Source of the DNA: Clostridiales bacterium
Lineage (GTDB): Bacteria > Bacillota > Clostridia > Lachnospirales > Lachnospiraceae
Assembly (NCBI GenBank): GCA_012522735.1
Contig: JAAYJU010000092.1
Coordinates: 1-64,000 of the forward strand
Length of the DNA: 64,000 nt
Direction: 5' to 3'
Made by a program: the position numbers and the translations under genes. Below the pieces are notes generated by a model, which was not told the origin of the DNA, made no database searches, and saw only the letters and a program-made list of their open reading frames with translations. Shown here in pieces: positions 31,696-39,990 of this stretch (the stretch's first letter is position 1; each line of letters opens with the position of its first letter).

Positions 31696-32157
31696 CTAGA
31701 AAATACCGCCCCCATATACGGCCTTTGGAAAGATTTTAAGCATCTCCTCCCATTGAACGATGAAGAGATCTGCGATCCGATACATAAGTTTCCCTGTAAG
31801 TGAAGCAGAATTTACCCTTGCAAAGGATTCAATATATATGATTTGCTTTCCCATAAGTTTACCTAACAAGCAGGTTGGATAGGTCGCTAAGGCGCCGGTT
31901 GAAATAATACTATAAGGCTTTTCTTTTACTAGTATGTAGAAGGATCTGAAAAAAATTTTAATGAACTTTGGTAAAAACAAGAGCTCCTTTCGATTTATAT
32001 GATTCAAAAAATATACTTGATTACAGAAGCTTAAAGTAGCGAACCCTCCCTTTTCCGTTACAAGATATAGATCATATTTATTTCCTAGCTCAGTAAGTCT
32101 TGCTATTTCCTCCAAATGTCCACCTAATGAAGCTGCAAGGCATATTTTCTGCTTCAT
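31696..32157 (-). CDS. Alg14-like glycosyltransferase subunit (PssD/CpsF type)
   Basis: CLAASLGGHLEEIARL, STGALATYPTCLLGKLMGKQIIYIESFARV. Confidence 0.9.
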   Translation of the reverse strand: MKQKICLAASLGGHLEEIARLTELGNKYDLYLVTEKGGFATLSFCNQVYFLNHINRKELLFLPKFIKIFFRSFYILVKEKPYSIISTGALATYPTCLLGKLMGKQIIYIESFARVNSASLTGKLMYRIADLFIVQWEEMLKIFPKAVYGGGIF

Positions 32158-32172
32158 AGCATCCTCCTTATA

Positions 32173-32670
32173 TTATATGGAAGTGTTATTATACTCCTTA
32201 TGTAAAAATGCATTAATAATGCCTGAAATCCTATTGGTATTTTCGACATATTCCGCGAAAGGGTATTGTTTACATCGATTCATGACCTCTGCTAAGGTAT
32301 CCTCCTTATGTCGGCATAAAACATAATTCATCTTTTCAAAGGCTTTGGCGATATCGAGCTGATGATCATCTACATGCTCATTGTATCTTCGTAATCTGGG
32401 ATAGACCACTACAGGTTTTTTTGCCTTCAGTGCTGTTATGATGGAACCAACACCGCTATGTGTTATAATAAGTGAAGCCTGAGTTATGTATTCATCAAAT
32501 TGATTTTTATCAATATAACGATGAAATTGATAATTCTTTGGTTCATAGTCAGAAACTCCAATTTGGGCAATCACCTCTTGGGTAATTCCACCCGTTTCAA
32601 TCAAATCGTCCATTTCTATTAACAGCCTGTTCAACTGAAACTTTTGTGTTCCTAATATTACAAATATCAT
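32173..32670 (-). CDS. Alg13-like glycosyltransferase subunit (PssE/CpsG type)
   Basis: MIFVILGTQKFQLNRLL, ITHSGVGSIITALKAKKPVVVYPRL; start moved to MIFVIL. Confidence 0.9.
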   Translation of the reverse strand: MIFVILGTQKFQLNRLLIEMDDLIETGGITQEVIAQIGVSDYEPKNYQFHRYIDKNQFDEYITQASLIITHSGVGSIITALKAKKPVVVYPRLRRYNEHVDDHQLDIAKAFEKMNYVLCRHKEDTLAEVMNRCKQYPFAEYVENTNRISGIINAFLHKEYNNTSI

Positions 32671-32805
32671 ACATATCCCCATTCCTTCGATTATCGAAAC
32701 ATGCGACATTTTTTTTTATTTGCTATTGAATTTATTTCCATATAATGTATAATAATAGCGGTAACGTATTATTATTTCCATTATTTTACATTATAACAGG
32801 GAGAT

Positions 32806-33498
32806 ATGAAGATGTCAAATATTCTTTTCGTTGATGATGATATTGACTTTCTTGAAATTAATGCCAGATATTTTACAAAGGAAGGTCATAATGTAAAAAT
32901 ATCATCAACATCGGAGCATGTATTTCGATTATTAAAAAGTTTTCAACCGGATTGTATTGTTCTAGATGTCATGATGCCCGGGATGAATGGGTTTGAGGTA
33001 TGCAAGCGAATTCGATCTTTTTCCAGGGTTCCGATTATCTTCCTAAGTGCTCGTACAGGCGAAAACGATAGAATAAAAGGCTTAATCCTTGGAGGAGATG
33101 ATTATCTTGTTAAGCCCTATAGCTTTCGTGAATTATCAGCCAGAATAAGGGTACAGCTGCGGCATAATTCGCGAATAGATGCTAACCGAATCAGCTACCC
33201 TCCCTTGTCTCTTGATTTAAAACAACACAAGGCATTTTATAATAATGAGGATATTTTACTAAGTAACCGTGAATATGATTTACTGCTACTTCTTGTTACA
33301 AACGCGAATCAAGTTGTAACCTATGAAGCAATCAGCAATCACATCTGGGGGACCTATACAGAAAGTGACCGTAAAACAATCATGGTAATAGCCAGTCGTC
33401 TTCGTAAAAAACTGGACAGCTACCAGGAGCTGACTAATAACATTGAGTCTGTCTGGTCAAAGGGATATACCTTTAATATAAAGCAGGAGTCTTTATGA
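32806..33498 (+). CDS. OmpR-family response regulator
   Basis: ILFVDDDIDFLE, DVMMPGMNG, LVKPYSF; winged-helix C-terminus. Confidence 0.96.
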   Translation: MKMSNILFVDDDIDFLEINARYFTKEGHNVKISSTSEHVFRLLKSFQPDCIVLDVMMPGMNGFEVCKRIRSFSRVPIIFLSARTGENDRIKGLILGGDDYLVKPYSFRELSARIRVQLRHNSRIDANRISYPPLSLDLKQHKAFYNNEDILLSNREYDLLLLLVTNANQVVTYEAISNHIWGTYTESDRKTIMVIASRLRKKLDSYQELTNNIESVWSKGYTFNIKQESL

Positions 33499-34343
33499 TT
33501 AATAGTGAAGCTAATAAAATGTTATTTACAAAGCCGGAGCTCACAGTCGAGGATTTGACGGTTGCTCTTCATCAGGCAAATTTGAAGCTAAGAGAAGCAA
33601 ATAGAAGATTGGTAGATAGCGAGAAGAAACGTACTGAGCTATTGGCTAACATTTCACATGATCTGAGATCTCCTATCACGACTTTAAGAGGATACGTGGA
33701 ATATCTTCTTTCTTATAATCTACAGGATCATGAAGAGGTTTTATTTATATTAAATCAAATGTATAAGAAATTTCTATCTCTAGATTACTTGTTAAATGAG
33801 ATGTTTATGATTACATCACTAGATGCTTTGGCAGAAATGATTATTCTAATCCCTTATCAGATTAAAAAATGTTTAGTAGATTTTTTTATTTCCTGTGAAA
33901 AGGACAAAAAGTATGCAAAACGTCGATTATCTCTAGAAATACCAGAGGATTTTACATACTATGTTTTACTTAACGTAGAGATGTTTGAACGTGTCTTAGA
34001 CAACCTCTTTACAAATGCCTTAAAGTATTCGAAAGAAAATGATGAAATTCTTATGCAAGCAACACTTAGGGGGAGGGAGATAACAATTGCAATCACTGAT
34101 ACCGGAATTGGTATAGAAGAGGATATGTTGACTAGGATTTTTGAACATACCTTTATGATTTCAGACTCACGTACACCGGAGGATGCTAAGGGCTGCGGAC
34201 TCGGTTTGTCCATTGCATCATCCATTATGGAAAAGCATAAGGGACGGATATGGTGCGAAAGCACCTTGGGCAAGGGAAGTACTTTTTATTTAAGCTTACC
34301 AATATATGAGGAGGAGGTAAAACCTCCGTTAAAAGCTATTTAA
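33495..34343 (+). CDS. Soluble sensor histidine kinase (no obvious TM segment)
   Basis: LLANISHDLRSPITTLRGY, NLFTNALKYS, DTGIGIEED, GCGLGLSI; overlaps RR stop. Confidence 0.95.
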   Translation: MINSEANKMLFTKPELTVEDLTVALHQANLKLREANRRLVDSEKKRTELLANISHDLRSPITTLRGYVEYLLSYNLQDHEEVLFILNQMYKKFLSLDYLLNEMFMITSLDALAEMIILIPYQIKKCLVDFFISCEKDKKYAKRRLSLEIPEDFTYYVLLNVEMFERVLDNLFTNALKYSKENDEILMQATLRGREITIAITDTGIGIEEDMLTRIFEHTFMISDSRTPEDAKGCGLGLSIASSIMEKHKGRIWCESTLGKGSTFYLSLPIYEEEVKPPLKAI

Positions 34344-34371
34344 AATCTATCATTTTATTAGGAGGTTTGAC

Positions 34372-34644
34372 ATGACTGAAAAAAGCAGAGTTAACTTGAT
34401 TAAAAAGCTAGAGGTAACCGACCTAGACGGAGAAAAGGTTATGATTGATTTTTCTTCAGGTAAATATTTTTTACTGAAAGGAGCAGCAAATGAAATATGG
34501 GATTATATCCAAACTCCCATTGTTGTTTCAGATATTTTACATAGGTTAATGAATGTGTATGATGTAGCTGAGGATACCTGCAGAGATAGTATTTTTTCAT
34601 TTCTGACGCAACTAAAGAGTTATGAGTTTATTACCATTGAATAA
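34372..34644 (+). CDS. PqqD-like / RRE protein (candidate lasso B1)
   Basis: 90 aa; KVMIDFSSGKYFLLKGAANEIWDYIQTPIVVSDILHRL...FLTQLKSYEFI, PqqD pattern; 28 bp after HK with AGGAGG RBS. Confidence 0.87.
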   Translation: MTEKSRVNLIKKLEVTDLDGEKVMIDFSSGKYFLLKGAANEIWDYIQTPIVVSDILHRLMNVYDVAEDTCRDSIFSFLTQLKSYEFITIE

Positions 34645-34662
34645 AAAGAGCTTCTCGCTTAC

Positions 34663-34692
34663 GAAATCCCTTGATTTTCAAGGGGTTTTTTG
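34663..34692 (+). terminator. Intrinsic terminator after PqqD-like gene
   Basis: CCCTTGATTTTCAAGGGGTTTTTT. Confidence 0.85.
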
Positions 34693-34794
34693 TTGCGCAG
34701 TAATAAAGGATATGACCTCTGACTCATTTTGATTCTTAAAATACCAGCCTTCAAAATAACTTCTCTTCGTTAAAGCTCCATAAAAATATGTCAT
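34678..34794 (-). pseudogene. N-terminal remnant of a tocopherol-cyclase-like gene
   Basis: MTYFYGALTKRSYFEGWYFKNQNESEVISFITAQQKTP*; KRSYFEGWYFK hallmark, truncated to 38 aa. Confidence 0.6.
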
Positions 34795-34895
34795 TTCACT
34801 ACTCCGTATATTGGAATTAATTATTAGGTAGAATTATTCTCTGATTTAATGTAGAATAGTTATATTCATTACTTTTATACATAAGAGGTATTATT

Positions 34896-35642
34896 ATGCT
34901 AAGATTTTATTATATTATGTTTCCTGCTATAATATTCAATATTTACTATCTGCCATTGATGTGGTACATAGCAAAAAATCCAGATAAATACTCAGAGCAG
35001 ACCCGTTACAAGGTAGGTCGTAGCCTGATAAGGATGATAAAAAGGCGAGGACGGATTACTACCATATCAAGCGGTCAGGAATTCCTACCGAAGGATGGTG
35101 GATATATCATGTACTCCAATCATCAGGGGAAATATGATATGCTGGGAATTGTATCTACTCATGATAGACCTTGTGCAATCGTCATAGATAAGAAAACCAC
35201 CAAAGAAATTCTTCCAAGGCTTTATACAAAGCTTGTAAAAGGTCAGAAGCTTGATAAAAAAGACCCAAGACAACAGGTAAAGGCAATCTCTCGGGTAATA
35301 AAAGAAATCATAGAAGGCCGAAGATACCTTCTCTTTCCCGAAGGTGGTTATACAGATAATAAGAATACTCTTCTGGAATTCCATCCGGGTTCCTTTAAGA
35401 TTCCTTTAAAGACAAAATGTCCGATTGTACCAGTTACTATATATGATTCCTATAAACCCTTTACTATCAATTCAGTCAAAAGGGTTACGACCCAGGTTCA
35501 TTATCTAGAACCAATTTATTATGAGCAGTATGCTGGAATGTCAACTAGGGAAATATGTGATATGGTATACGAACGAATCAGCAATAAGCTTGCTGAGATT
35601 GAAAAAGGTAAGTTGTTTCCAGAAAATAAAATGGTTGTGTAA
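34896..35642 (+). CDS. 1-acyl-sn-glycerol-3-phosphate acyltransferase (PlsC-like)
   Basis: MYSNHQGKYDMLG (NHxxxxD-like), LLFPEGGYTD. Confidence 0.9.
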   Translation: MLRFYYIMFPAIIFNIYYLPLMWYIAKNPDKYSEQTRYKVGRSLIRMIKRRGRITTISSGQEFLPKDGGYIMYSNHQGKYDMLGIVSTHDRPCAIVIDKKTTKEILPRLYTKLVKGQKLDKKDPRQQVKAISRVIKEIIEGRRYLLFPEGGYTDNKNTLLEFHPGSFKIPLKTKCPIVPVTIYDSYKPFTINSVKRVTTQVHYLEPIYYEQYAGMSTREICDMVYERISNKLAEIEKGKLFPENKMVV

Positions 35643-35739
35643 TTTACATACATCGCTTTGCCAATAATAATATGAATGTAACGCACATTTTAAAACGTAT
35701 ACAAAATAAACACATATAGGTTCCCTGAACTAAAGAAGT

Positions 35740-35835
35740 TGGGGATATGGTTGTAAATAAATTATAACATATAAGAACATCCCCTTGCTTCAGTATGTAT
35801 ATAGGTATACCTCCTCCTTTAACAAAGGAACAAAA
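35740..35835 (-). pseudogene. Remnant of a DUF3267-like gene (paralogue of 42602..43189)
   Basis: Reverse complement GAGGTATACCTATATACATACTGAAGCAAGGGGATGTT aligns with GAGGTATATCTATATACATATTGGAGAAAAGGGATGTT of the intact gene, with an in-frame stop. Confidence 0.6.
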
Positions 35836-35868
35836 TATGATATCGATTTTAGAAATCTATAGGTGTAA

Positions 35869-36984
35869 CTAGCGATTACGTTTTTCTGCTATCTTTAAAG
35901 GCTTAGGTTTAGGTAATGTTTTCACATATAATTCTAGAAGGGCCTTGATGGTTTTATTAACAAAGCGTCTGGTTTCTTTATCAATGCCTCTAATATTTTT
36001 GATTGCCAAAGCTGCTTTCTTTTGCCAATCCTCTGTAAAATCACTGTAATTCACTAATCCCACGGATTCTATTACGCTATAAAGCGTTGTTACAAATAGC
36101 TCTCTTTTTTCTTCATCTATAGATGAAATCCACTGATTAATAACTCTATTAAAATGCTCTGCACCCTCTGTAATACCTTGGGCATATATAAAGCCATCTT
36201 TTTTGACAGACCAAGAAAAGGGATCATGTTGCATAAACCAAAACTGCTTACTTTCTACTACAAGATAATCCTCCTGATGCTGCAGAAGCATTCCGACTAA
36301 AGAGGACTGAGGTAAGGTTTTGTGTATTCTATCTTTTATTCTTTTATATTTTTCACTTGAAAATACTTCATCTTTAAAGCCTGGACCGTCATGAGTGTAT
36401 ACACCTACAATACGGTCTTGTATAGAACTATGGCACTCCATGGAAGAGTAAACGGCTATATTTCCTCCCTTAGAATGACCTCCCACCATAAGCCTATGGG
36501 AAAGCCGCTTGGCTACAGCATTTAAGTACGATACTCCCTCCTGCTGTGCAGGTATGGGAGAAATAAATGCCATATTAAAGTCCTCTTTCCAACCAACAAA
36601 GGTTGTATCCGTACCTCGATAGGCAACATAAGCAGTTTCATCATCCAGCAGGTAGGTGACAGCCGCAAATTGCTTCTGCTCCACTATACTAAGGCTATCA
36701 ACGAAAAAACACATACGAATATTTCGAAACCTTGGGCTCATTCCTAGAGCGAGTAAAAGCTTTTGATTCTTTTTAGGATATCGAACATTATGTAGCATTT
36801 TCTTAAAATGCTCTGCCATCAGCAAATCTGCAATTCTCACGTGCGATTGTTCAGCATCAATCCCAGGTACGACATCATTAAAATTTATATAGGCAAATTG
36901 AGATAACACCAAGCTGTCTACCAGATTGAATTTAGTAGTATCAAAGTCATCCATTTGTGACTTAACATAATCTATTATATTCAT
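35869..36984 (-). CDS. DUF2974 / Mbeg1-like alpha/beta-hydrolase (lipase-like)
   Basis: VAYRGTDTTFVGWKEDFNMAF, VGGHSKGGNIAVY (GHSKGGN nucleophile elbow). Confidence 0.92.
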   Translation of the reverse strand: MNIIDYVKSQMDDFDTTKFNLVDSLVLSQFAYINFNDVVPGIDAEQSHVRIADLLMAEHFKKMLHNVRYPKKNQKLLLALGMSPRFRNIRMCFFVDSLSIVEQKQFAAVTYLLDDETAYVAYRGTDTTFVGWKEDFNMAFISPIPAQQEGVSYLNAVAKRLSHRLMVGGHSKGGNIAVYSSMECHSSIQDRIVGVYTHDGPGFKDEVFSSEKYKRIKDRIHKTLPQSSLVGMLLQHQEDYLVVESKQFWFMQHDPFSWSVKKDGFIYAQGITEGAEHFNRVINQWISSIDEEKRELFVTTLYSVIESVGLVNYSDFTEDWQKKAALAIKNIRGIDKETRRFVNKTIKALLELYVKTLPKPKPLKIAEKRNR

Positions 36985-37017
36985 GCTAAACCTCCTGAAT
37001 AAAGTAAATTCTTTTCA

Positions 37018-37098
37018 AAGCTTTCAACGGAGGTTTTAACCTCCTCGTATAGACTATATATTTTCATTGCTTATAACGGAGGTCTTAACATCCTCTTA
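37018..37098. repeat. Two direct copies of a short hairpin repeat
   Basis: GCTTTCAACGGAGGTTTTAACCTCCTC and GCTTATAACGGAGGTCTTAACATCCTC; a third copy, inverted, at about 34309..34336. Confidence 0.7.
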
Positions 37099-37311
37099 AA
37101 AATAAACTCATATGCTATTTACAACTTAGGTTTTATTCTCTTTAAAGGTAGATTAGTTAAAAAATATTCATATCATTACCTTACATTTTTATTTTGCAAA
37201 ATTCAAGTACAAGTAGAAAATATGTTGGGTTCTTACATATATATGGTATAATCTGTATAAAGTAGTGTTCATATGGTATTCAAAACGGGAACACGTATAG
37301 GAGGCTGTATA

Positions 37312-37788
37312 ATGTCTGGTATTTTTACACTAAAAGAAACCATTAACACCTTAGAGGCTATATTCGAAAGACATAAAGATGAAAGAATATATGTACTTGG
37401 GACTACGTGTTGTGGAAAGTCAACACTTATTTCACAGATACAAAATTGCATTGATATGGATTCAATTGCTTTCATAGATATAACAGCTGAAGAATCGGCA
37501 ATCATTAACCGAACACCATGGACCAAAGAAGTTGGAGATATGGTAGATAAGATAGTATATAGGAATGTAAAAATCCAGCCTGGCTTTCCCGTATTCGGAA
37601 CTGTTATCGTAGATTGCGAAGTTGTCGTATATCTAGACATTAGCGATGACCTACTTGCTAAACACTGCGAAAAGCGTGGTGCAAGTTTTAATGATGCTAA
37701 GCAAATGAAGGAAGCAATAGAGGATGATTGGAACAATCATAAAGCGCAAAATGATAAAATGTGTTATTACGTTATGATATTGGAATAG
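37312..37788 (+). CDS. Small P-loop NTPase/kinase-like protein
   Basis: VLGTTCCGKSTLISQI Walker A; AGGAGG RBS before MSGIFTL. Confidence 0.75.
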   Translation: MSGIFTLKETINTLEAIFERHKDERIYVLGTTCCGKSTLISQIQNCIDMDSIAFIDITAEESAIINRTPWTKEVGDMVDKIVYRNVKIQPGFPVFGTVIVDCEVVVYLDISDDLLAKHCEKRGASFNDAKQMKEAIEDDWNNHKAQNDKMCYYVMILE

Positions 37789-37872
37789 TATTTATAACAG
37801 ATAAATGTGTTTAAGGGATTATCCTCATAGATAATTCCTTAATATATATTGCAATTCTTAGAATATAAAAAC

Positions 37873-38802
37873 TTATCCTAAATACACATTATCATTATGC
37901 CATACTAAATAATCTGGATCTGGTAACTGCTCTGTTCTATCAGGCAATATAATAAGTCTACTCCCATGATGTGAATAGTACTCTTTTCCATTTCCAAAAT
38001 CCTCTTTGATGCGTCGACTCACTTCAATATTATATTTCTTATCAATTGTCATATATCCTCGATCAAATAATGTATGTATGTCTCTCCTAAGAAGAATACC
38101 ATTATTAATCTCATGAGGGCCATCAAGACTATATGGCTTAATATGTGCAGCCTCTAATACCGGTAAGGTTTTCTCACCAGTCACTGCACACCTTCTATGA
38201 TAAGCCTCGGTAATTAGAACCTTGAATGATCCTTGGCCTAATCTTGGCTTTATTATTTGCTCATTCCCATATCTACTATAATCGGAATTTTCTTTAATAA
38301 TATTATCACTATAATTTTGAGTATATATTTTATCTTGTACTTGATTAAATAATAACCTTCCGTAATATTCAGAGGTATCATATGTCTTACCTTGTACTAT
38401 ACTACTACTCCAATTATCCGGAACAGGAATCCAATCTTCTTCATCTAGATAAAAAGGCATGGACAATATGATACACCCTATCTGTGGATCTGGGTCGGAA
38501 ATTCGATTTGTCTTTTTGTATTTATAGATTCGGCTGTTTAGTTCCAAATGATTATATGCACCATTAGCCATACCAAAAGCTTCCCAGGCCAATGAAGATG
38601 GTAATAGTATATATTTCAGGAATAATCCACCACCTACAATATAATTTCTTGGACTATGTAATTTGAATAAGAATAATTCCCCTTCATTTAATGCTTTAAA
38701 ATTCGTTTTTCCTCCCGGCTTCCAGAAATTAATCTCATCACAGTTAGCTTGCCTTAATGTCATATACCAGTCATAATCAGTAATACCAACATACATTCTC
38801 AT
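37873..38802 (-). CDS. HNH endonuclease with N-terminal PUA/EVE-like region
   Basis: RCAVTGEKTLPVLEAAHIKPYSLDGPHEINNGILLRRDIHTLFDRG HNH motif; FWKPGGK...FLFKLHSPRNYIVGGG. Confidence 0.85.
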   Translation of the reverse strand: MRMYVGITDYDWYMTLRQANCDEINFWKPGGKTNFKALNEGELFLFKLHSPRNYIVGGGLFLKYILLPSSLAWEAFGMANGAYNHLELNSRIYKYKKTNRISDPDPQIGCIILSMPFYLDEEDWIPVPDNWSSSIVQGKTYDTSEYYGRLLFNQVQDKIYTQNYSDNIIKENSDYSRYGNEQIIKPRLGQGSFKVLITEAYHRRCAVTGEKTLPVLEAAHIKPYSLDGPHEINNGILLRRDIHTLFDRGYMTIDKKYNIEVSRRIKEDFGNGKEYYSHHGSRLIILPDRTEQLPDPDYLVWHNDNVYLG

Positions 38803-38966
38803 ATTCTATCACCGGCTTTCAAAAACATTAATTTTATATAGCTTTCTATATTAGTTTTATGAGATATAAGGAAATTATATATTGCTTTATTTACATCTTT
38901 AATAGAATTAGTTAAACGAAATTCAACTCTATCAGAATCAAAATTAGCTATACAGTTAATAATAAC

Positions 38967-39695
38967 TTATTTGTTATTCGTATACCTGCATTTGGGGTAA
39001 TTACTACATCCTGTAAAGACTCCATATCTTCCACGCCTTTGCACAAGTCTTCCTCCACACTTTGGGCAAACTCCCTGCGCAATTTTAAGATTATTATCTC
39101 TAACTTTAGTTCTTATTTGATTCACATGCTCTTTTTTTGCATCTTTATTTGTAACATTCGCCAAACGAATTTTTGTGACTATACCATCTAATTCATGCTC
39201 AGTAAATTTAATATCTGAGTAACTCTTAATTGTCCTACCTAATTGACCTGTGTATACAACAGGCTTACTTGTCTTTACCTTTATATCACTGTTTATTGAA
39301 AAAACTACTATCGGTATAAATTTATCTTCTGGAATATCTAGAGTTGCTACTAATGCTTTTACATGCGCATAATTCTGCTTTAATGGATTTCTGAATCTAT
39401 ATTTCTTACCATACATATTCTTAGTCCATTGATCTGCATATTCATTTCCTGTAATCCAACCCTTATAGTTCTTTGTTTCAATAACAAATATCCCATATAC
39501 AGAAACAACGATATGATCAATTTGAGTTGTCCCATATTCCGTTCTAAGCATAATGTTGTTTAATATTTTATATTGATCAATGGGAAGTCCCGAAAGCATG
39601 GTCGCAACTACTCTCTCTCCAAAATAACCCTTTATCTGAGGCAAAAAGATTACATACAAAATACTAATTATAAATAATATAATTAAAAATTCCAT
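38967..39695 (-). CDS. NERD-domain protein with C-terminal topoisomerase-type zinc finger
   Basis: [16 protein letters not shown]..., [57 protein letters not shown]. Confidence 0.93.
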   Translation of the reverse strand: MEFLIILFIISILYVIFLPQIKGYFGERVVATMLSGLPIDQYKILNNIMLRTEYGTTQIDHIVVSVYGIFVIETKNYKGWITGNEYADQWTKNMYGKKYRFRNPLKQNYAHVKALVATLDIPEDKFIPIVVFSINSDIKVKTSKPVVYTGQLGRTIKSYSDIKFTEHELDGIVTKIRLANVTNKDAKKEHVNQIRTKVRDNNLKIAQGVCPKCGGRLVQRRGRYGVFTGCSNYPKCRYTNNK

Positions 39696-39990
39696 GCTTT
39701 CTTCCCCTTATTCATTCAACTTGCCACCCAAATATATTATTTAATACCACGCTCGTTAAATGTCACTTTTTATAAAAAATTGTATAATATAATTATATTT
39801 ACTATTATAAGGGATTTCTCAAGTAAACACAATTGGAAATAGCCATTGCAATACCATATTTATAGCCTATCAAAAATCCCCACAACCTCTTCCACGAATT
39901 CACACCTATTCTGCTCATTGCTCAGGCGCATCCTCAAAACACCTTCTGTTATATAGCCCCTAGCAAGGGCTGTCATTAAATTGGCAGTCA

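Noticed and set aside
37018-37098. CRISPR-like mini-array
   Set aside because: Only two adjacent imperfect copies with internal hairpins and no third regularly spaced unit; better described as a dispersed hairpin repeat.
37269-37736. 155-aa minus-strand ORF antisense to the P-loop gene
   Set aside because: The plus-strand frame has Walker A, an AGGAGG RBS and good coding character; the antisense ORF is a shadow.
39841-39990. Possible intact small gene downstream of the EAL gene (minus strand TANLMTALARGYITEGVLRMRLSNEQNRCEFVEEVVGIFDRL)
   Set aside because: No start codon or RBS in a sensible place and no family recognised; probably another decayed fragment, too weak to list.
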